The translations under genes and the position numbers were made by a program. DNA of 11,581 nucleotides from Thermoleophilia bacterium (GTDB lineage: Bacteria > Actinomycetota > Thermoleophilia > Gaiellales > SKUG01), in contig JAOPYW010000336.1 of NCBI GenBank assembly GCA_025964405.1, forward strand, positions 1-11,581, read 5' to 3'. Shown in pieces: positions 7,468 through 11,581 of this stretch (positions within the stretch are counted from its first letter, which is position 1; each line of letters opens with the position of its first letter). The notes below the pieces were generated by a model that was not told the DNA's origin, did not search any database, and saw only the letters and a list, made by a program, of their open reading frames with translations.

Positions 7468-9111
7468 ATGCAGCTCCTCTTCAACTCGTATCCGTTCCTG
7501 CTGCTCTTCCTGCCGGCGGTGCTGCTCGGCTGGTGGGGCTCGCGAGCCAGCGTGAGCGGAATCGTGCGGCGGGTCGCGTTCAGCGCGCTGCTCGCCGGGC
7601 TCGTCGCCGTCGTCGCCGACCACGAGGGTTGGAAGACGACGCTCTACCTGGCGCCGCTCGTCGTACCCGCGCTGCTGCTCGGCTGGTGGGTGGCCGTCGA
7701 CCGCCCGCAGTACCGCCTCGGGTTCCTCGCGTTCATGTCGTGGACCTTCTACGTGCTGTCGTACCACGAGGGCCTCAAGACGGGCATGGTGCTGCTGCCG
7801 CTGATGCTGCTCAGCACGACCGTCGACTACTGGGCCGGCAAGTCGATCCAGAAGGAGCTCGACGCCGGTCACGACAAGACCAAGAAGGCGAAGCGCGTCC
7901 TGATCGCGGCGCTCATCTTCAACCTCGGCCTGCTCGCGGTGTTCAAGTACGCCGGCTTCTTCGCCACCTCGTTCAACGAGGTCTGGGGCCTCTTCACGAG
8001 CGGCGGACCGACGGTGTCGATCCCCGACATCATCCTGCCGATCGGCATCTCGTTCTACACGTTCAACTCGATGTCGTACACGATCGACATCTACCGCCAG
8101 AAGGTGCAGCCGGCACGCGGCATGCTCGAGTACGCAGCCTTCGTCGCGCTCTTTCCGCACCTCATCGCCGGCCCGATCGTGCGCTACTCCGACATCGACC
8201 AGCAGCTGCGTAACCTGCACCACAAGCTCACGGGTGAGATGGCATCGCTCGGCCTCTGGTTCCTGGTCGTCGGCCTGTTCAAGAAGCTCGTGCTCGCGAA
8301 CGCCCTCGCCACGCACGTCGACCGGCTCTACGCCCAGGCGGGTGACCTCGGCGTGCTCGGTGGCTGGGCCGCAGCGCTCGGCTACACGCTCCAGCTCTAC
8401 TTCGACTTCAGCGCCTACTCCGACATGGCGGTGGGGCTCGCGCTGCTCATGGGGCTGCGCTTCCCGCAGAACTTCAACTCGCCCTACAAGGCGCTCAACC
8501 CGTCCGACTTCTGGCGGCGCTGGCACATCTCGCTCTCGCGCTGGCTCACCGACTACCTCTACATCTCCATGGGCGGCAACCGCGGCGGCAAGCTCAAGAC
8601 CCTGCGCAACCTCTTCCTGACGATGTTCCTCGGTGGCCTCTGGCACGGCGCAGCCTGGGTGTTCGTGCTGTGGGGCGTCGGCTGGGGCGCCGCGATGGTC
8701 GTGCACAAGGTCGCCTCCGACGCCGGCTTCGTGCCGCCGTGGAAATGGCTGGCGCGCACGATGATGTTCCTGTTCGCGCTGATCATGTGGGTGCCGTTCC
8801 GCGCCGGCAACGTCGACCTCGTCAAGGCCGGAACGTCGTTCGACACGATGCGCCAGATGTTCGCCTCGATGCTCGGGCGCCACGGCCTCGGCCTCGGCCA
8901 ACTGAGCGGCACCGACGCCAGCGGCATGGCGATTCCGCTCACTTTCATCGGGCTCCTCGCCGCCCTGCTGGTGTTCGTGAACGTCGCCCCCAACACGTGG
9001 GAGTTCAAGTTCCGACCCTCGCGCCGCCTCGCCCTCGCGACTGCCGTGCTCGCCGTCGCGGCCGTGCTGCAGCTCTCCGCGCCGAGCCCCTTCCTGTACT
9101 TCCAGTTCTGA
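7468..9111 (+). CDS. MBOAT-family O-acyltransferase (AlgI/PatA/DltB-like)
   Basis: 547-residue polytopic membrane protein, expected to pass an acyl group, usually acetyl, across the membrane for O-acylation of an extracytoplasmic glycan. Seen: start LLFNSYPFLLLFLP (residues 3-16), typical of AlgI-type proteins. ISFYTFNSMSYTIDIY (194-209), FPHLIAGPIVRY (229-240), QLYFDFSAYSDMAVG (309-323) and FWRRWHISLSRWLTDYLY (348-365, His353) follow. LWHGAAW (391-397) has the invariant active-site His393. At least ten hydrophobic segments are visible. The frame is open upstream for hundreds of bases, but ATG 7468 is chosen because homologues begin this way and no earlier in-frame Met is close. There is no SD within 12 nt; GGAGG at 7436-7440 is too far. 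It is followed 19 bp later by the SGNH gene, the standard partner. Acyl donor and target glycan unknown; no alg genes are in view. Confidence 0.95.
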   Translation: MQLLFNSYPFLLLFLPAVLLGWWGSRASVSGIVRRVAFSALLAGLVAVVADHEGWKTTLYLAPLVVPALLLGWWVAVDRPQYRLGFLAFMSWTFYVLSYHEGLKTGMVLLPLMLLSTTVDYWAGKSIQKELDAGHDKTKKAKRVLIAALIFNLGLLAVFKYAGFFATSFNEVWGLFTSGGPTVSIPDIILPIGISFYTFNSMSYTIDIYRQKVQPARGMLEYAAFVALFPHLIAGPIVRYSDIDQQLRNLHHKLTGEMASLGLWFLVVGLFKKLVLANALATHVDRLYAQAGDLGVLGGWAAALGYTLQLYFDFSAYSDMAVGLALLMGLRFPQNFNSPYKALNPSDFWRRWHISLSRWLTDYLYISMGGNRGGKLKTLRNLFLTMFLGGLWHGAAWVFVLWGVGWGAAMVVHKVASDAGFVPPWKWLARTMMFLFALIMWVPFRAGNVDLVKAGTSFDTMRQMFASMLGRHGLGLGQLSGTDASGMAIPLTFIGLLAALLVFVNVAPNTWEFKFRPSRRLALATAVLAVAAVLQLSAPSPFLYFQF

Positions 9112-9130
9112 GGCCGGGGAGCTGGTCCCG

Positions 9131-10270
9131 ATGCCCGACATCGCCTACGACCACCCGGTAGGACCCAAGGCCGTCTTCACGGGCGACGACGAACGCGACG
9201 GCTCCGTCGCGGCCAACCCGTGGGGCACCGAGCCGCCGCGCCGCTTCGTCGCATGGCTCCTCAGCTCGCTCGTGCTGCTGCTCGCGATCGTGTTCGCGTT
9301 CGACTACTACGTCGATGCGACCGGGGTGACGGGGCGCGACACGAAGTGGAACGTGGTGGAGAACGCCAAGGACCGCACGATCAAGCTCGACTACTACGAG
9401 CGCCTCGAGGCGCATCCGCCCCAGACGGTGCTACTCGGCTCGTCACGGGTGATGAAGTTCGAGCCGTCGGTGGTGGAGGAGATCACGGGCGACCGCACCT
9501 TCAACGCGGCGGTCAGCGGCGGCACGCCGGAGGACGCCCTGCTGTTCGTGAAGCTCATCGCGCAGCGCCAGCCGACATCGTTCCCGCACCTCGTGTGGGG
9601 CGTCGACGTCGACGCCTTCCGCGACAAGCAGCTGCGCGACGGGCTGGCGCAGGATCCGCGCACACAGCAGTTCCTGTCGACGCGGCGCCGCGTGGCGAAC
9701 ACGGCGGCGATGGTCGGCACGCTCCTGGAGTGGCAGACGCTCAAGACAAGCGTGCAGAGCCTGCAGCGCGACGGGCCGGAGCCGTCGCGCGCGGCGAAGC
9801 GTACGTATGCGCCCGACGGGTTCCAGGAGTGGGAGCTGCATCCGGTGGCGCGCACCGCGTTCCAGTTGCGGCAGCAGGTGGCGACGGAGATGCGCCAGTA
9901 CACGCAGGCCATCTTCGTGCGCGACGACTACACCGAGGTCGAGGAGGCACCCACCGACGACTTCCGGGAGCTGATCCGCATCGCGAACCGACACGGCGAC
10001 GTGCCGACGGTCTTCCTGACCCCGTACCAGCCCGGCGCGAAGCGCTTCCTCGACGCGTACGACATCGACGCGCGCACGCGGGAGGTACGCGCCCTGCTGC
10101 AGCGCCTGCAGGGCGCCGGAGGGCTCCGCTTCGAGGTGGCCGACTTCACCGACGTGGAGCAGTTCGGGGGCGACCCGGCGCAGTTCTACGACGGGGTGCA
10201 CATGACGACGGCCAACACCTCGGCGGCGCTGCGCGAGCTCGGGCGACGGGGCCTCCTCACCCGTCCCTGA
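9131..10270 (+). CDS. Membrane-anchored SGNH/GDSL-fold protein, MBOAT partner
   Basis: 379 residues: a polar N-terminal region (1-38), one transmembrane helix at about 39-58 preceded by PRR (positive-inside), then an extracytoplasmic domain. SGNH features: LLGSSR (101-106) with Ser105 as probable nucleophile, FNAAVSGGTPEDA (124-136) as the block-II Gly region, and YDGVHMT (353-359) with Asp354 and His357 completing the triad. This matches AlgJ/AlgX-like or DUF1574-like proteins that take the acyl group delivered by MBOAT and put it on a polymer. The SD is GGGGAG (9116-9121), 9 nt before ATG. It starts 19 bp after the MBOAT stop, so co-transcription is very likely. No classic DHHW motif of AlgX was seen, so the link to alginate itself is unsupported. 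Low-level alternative: a free glycan deacetylase. Confidence 0.88.
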   Translation: MPDIAYDHPVGPKAVFTGDDERDGSVAANPWGTEPPRRFVAWLLSSLVLLLAIVFAFDYYVDATGVTGRDTKWNVVENAKDRTIKLDYYERLEAHPPQTVLLGSSRVMKFEPSVVEEITGDRTFNAAVSGGTPEDALLFVKLIAQRQPTSFPHLVWGVDVDAFRDKQLRDGLAQDPRTQQFLSTRRRVANTAAMVGTLLEWQTLKTSVQSLQRDGPEPSRAAKRTYAPDGFQEWELHPVARTAFQLRQQVATEMRQYTQAIFVRDDYTEVEEAPTDDFRELIRIANRHGDVPTVFLTPYQPGAKRFLDAYDIDARTREVRALLQRLQGAGGLRFEVADFTDVEQFGGDPAQFYDGVHMTTANTSAALRELGRRGLLTRP

Positions 10271-10295
10271 TCACGACCATGTCACGAGTTCGTGA
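10271..10295. repeat. Three TCACGA motifs: two direct, one inverted
   Basis: TCACGA occurs at 10271-10276 and 10282-10287, offset by 11 bp (about one helical turn). Its reverse complement TCGTGA at 10290-10295 forms TCACGA-GT-TCGTGA, a perfect 14-bp inverted repeat. It lies between the SGNH stop and the PilT start, 43-67 bp upstream of the latter. The arrangement suits a dimeric regulator binding site; inference only. Confidence 0.35.
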
Positions 10296-10307
10296 ATTGG
10301 GCTTGAG

Positions 10308-10320
10308 GCGCGCGGCGCGC
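10308..10320. terminator. GC-only inverted repeat before pilT
   Basis: GCGCGC-G-GCGCGC, 17 bp upstream of the GTG start. As RNA it could give a 5-bp all-GC stem with a 3-nt loop. No T-run follows. It could be a weak terminator for the MBOAT-SGNH unit or a structure affecting pilT initiation; at this GC content chance is also likely. Confidence 0.2.
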
Positions 10321-10337
10321 ATGCCGACGACGCGAGG

Positions 10338-11581
10338 GTGACTGAATTCGCGCCCGACCAAACCCACATCGACCTCCTCCACGGCATGCTCACGAGCATC
10401 GTGGGACACGACGGCAGTGACCTGCACGTGCGGGAGGGCGAACCACCCTTCATGCGCAAGCACGGCACGCTCATGCCGGTGCCCGAATTCGGCGTGGTCG
10501 ACAGTGCGACCCTGACGGGCATCATCGGTGCCCTCACGGTGAAGCGCCCGACGCTGCGCGGTGAGTTCGAGGAGGCCGGCGAGGCCGACCTGTCGTACCA
10601 GGTCGACGGGCTCGCACGGTTCCGCGTCAACGTCTTCAAGGAGCGCGGCAAGTTCGCGCTCACGCTGCGCGTCATCTCCAACGAGGTGCCGCACATCGAC
10701 AACATCGGCGTGCCGGCAGTCATCAAGACGCTCGCGATGACGCACCACGGCCTCGTGCTCGTTACGGGCGCGACCGGCTCGGGCAAGACGACCACGCTGG
10801 CCGCGATGATCGACCATCGCAACCGCAACTCGGCCGGGCACATCCTCACGATCGAGGATCCGATCGAGATCGTGCACCCGAACCACCAGTCGATCGTCTC
10901 GCAGCGCGAGGTCGGCACCGACACCAAGGACTTCGGTCAGGGGCTCCGGCGCGCGCTGCGCCAGGATCCCGACGTCATCCTCATCGGCGAGATCCGCGAC
11001 GAGGAGACGATGCGCACCGCGCTCGCGGCGGCGGAGACCGGCCATCTCGTGCTCGCGACGCTGCATACGATCAACGCGCAGGAGACGATCGCCCGCGTGC
11101 TGGACCTGTTCCCGAGCGAGGCCGAGAGCCAGGCGCGCGCGATGCTCGCCGGTGCTCTCAAGGGCATCGTCTCGCAGCGGCTCGCCAAGACGATCGACGG
11201 CAAGCGGACCGCCGTCGTCGAGGTGCTCGTCAACACGGCGCGCATCGCCGACTGCATCACCAACCCGGAAGAGACCGCCAAGATCAACGAGGCGATGGGT
11301 GAAGGTGAGTACTACGGCATGCAGACCTTCGACCAGGCGCTGATCAAGCTGGTCATGGCGCACCGGATCAGTGAGGAGGAGGCGAGCCACCTCACCACCA
11401 GCCCGCAGAACTTCAAGCTGACGCTGCAGTCGGTCAAGGCCCAGGCCGGTGTGGATGCGAAGCACGCAGCCGCCGCGGCGCCCGCGCCGCAGGCCCAGGC
11501 TGCACCGTCCAACGCACCGGCGATGCCCGCCGTGCCGGGCCAGCCGCAGCCGCCGGCCGGCAGCTCCTATGCGATGCCGAC
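10338..11581 (+). CDS. pilT: PilT-like type IV pilus retraction ATPase, 3' end beyond window
   Basis: Hexameric secretion-superfamily ATPase at the inner face of the membrane that depolymerises the pilus. 414 codons are visible with no stop. The N-terminal domain has SDLHVREGEPP (27-37). Walker A GATGSGKT is at 144-151, the Asp box TIEDPIE at 171-177, and Walker B DVILIGEIRD at 212-221 with catalytic Glu218. The His box is HLVLATLHT (236-244), then YYGMQTFDQAL (325-335). The region aligned with the PilT AIRNLIRE box reads RIADCITN (302-309), so the hallmark is not conserved; a PilU-like role is an alternative. After about residue 370 an Ala/Pro/Gln-rich tail extends past the usual 345-370 length. 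The start is GTG 10338: the frame is closed by TGA at 10293 and has no other good start before the conserved helix. The SD is poor; ATG 10386 would cut the N-terminal domain. It lies 67 bp after the SGNH gene. Confidence 0.92.
   Translation, partial: MTEFAPDQTHIDLLHGMLTSIVGHDGSDLHVREGEPPFMRKHGTLMPVPEFGVVDSATLTGIIGALTVKRPTLRGEFEEAGEADLSYQVDGLARFRVNVFKERGKFALTLRVISNEVPHIDNIGVPAVIKTLAMTHHGLVLVTGATGSGKTTTLAAMIDHRNRNSAGHILTIEDPIEIVHPNHQSIVSQREVGTDTKDFGQGLRRALRQDPDVILIGEIRDEETMRTALAAAETGHLVLATLHTINAQETIARVLDLFPSEAESQARAMLAGALKGIVSQRLAKTIDGKRTAVVEVLVNTARIADCITNPEETAKINEAMGEGEYYGMQTFDQALIKLVMAHRISEEEASHLTTSPQNFKLTLQSVKAQAGVDAKHAAAAAPAPQAQAAPSNAPAMPAVPGQPQPPAGSSYAMP

Noticed and set aside
7442..7555. 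38-codon ORF starting at ATG 7442 with GGAGG upstream
   Set aside because: Ser/Cys/Arg-rich translation in the shadow frame of the MBOAT start with no sign of function; kept only as a remark under the leaderless finding.
6048..8213. 721-codon plus-strand frame across DUF4091 and MBOAT
   Set aside because: No domain, skewed Arg/Val composition, and it overlaps two well-supported genes in other frames.
6496..9141. 881-codon minus-strand open frame opposite the MBOAT gene
   Set aside because: Highly charged Glu/Arg/His composition, no domain, and it overlaps both the MBOAT and DUF4091 genes; a shadow frame.
10257..11465. 402-codon minus-strand frame opposite pilT
   Set aside because: Antisense shadow of the intact PilT-like ATPase, with no motif of its own.

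Overview
The window is about 70% GC or higher by eye, gene-dense, and uses mostly G/C at third codon positions, so long Arg/His/Ala-rich shadow frames run opposite the real genes. Gene content (pyruvate phosphate dikinase, a soluble-type PQQ sugar dehydrogenase, a large secreted DUF4091 protein, a MBOAT/SGNH acylation pair and a PilT-like ATPase) fits a free-living high-GC actinobacterium. Thermoleophilia (Solirubrobacter/Patulibacter/Conexibacter-like) is my best guess, but this is inference from gene content and style, not from a marker gene. I see no rRNA, tRNA, CRISPR array, insertion sequence or phage gene. No gene-free stretch exceeds about 215 bp.

Layout. (1) 1-3267, minus strand: an M48-type membrane-anchored metallopeptidase, then, 113 bp further on, ppdK, whose last roughly 100 codons lie beyond the left edge. 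The ppdK leader is rich in inverted repeats. (2) 3483-5270, plus strand: a 28-residue hydrophobic micropeptide, a four-helix DUF2269-like membrane protein, and an exported PQQ-dependent glucose/sorbosone dehydrogenase-family protein. The last two overlap by ATGA. A 20-bp imperfect palindrome lies just before the micropeptide. (3) 5283-7325, minus strand: a 680-residue secreted or membrane-anchored DUF4091/GH123-like protein, convergent with the dehydrogenase (12 bp between stops). (4) 7468-10270, plus strand: a MBOAT O-acyltransferase (AlgI/PatA-like) and a membrane-anchored SGNH-fold partner, 19 bp apart. They are divergent from the DUF4091 gene across a 142-bp region with two overlapping hairpins. 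(5) 10338 to the right edge, plus strand: a PilT-like ATPase with a GTG start and an Ala/Pro/Gln-rich C-terminal tail that is still open at the edge.

How the genes may work together. MBOAT plus SGNH is the known architecture for moving an acyl group (usually acetyl) across the membrane and placing it on an extracytoplasmic glycan. The divergent DUF4091/GH123-like protein could act on the same or a related glycan, which would make 5283-10270 a small glycan-modification locus. The micropeptide-DUF2269-dehydrogenase group looks like a separate membrane/periplasmic oxidation unit. PilT would power type IV pilus retraction and probably begins a pilus gene cluster to the right. I do not see a clearly new defence or mobile system. 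The more unusual items are the micropeptide, the structured intergenic regions, and the altered PilT C-terminus.
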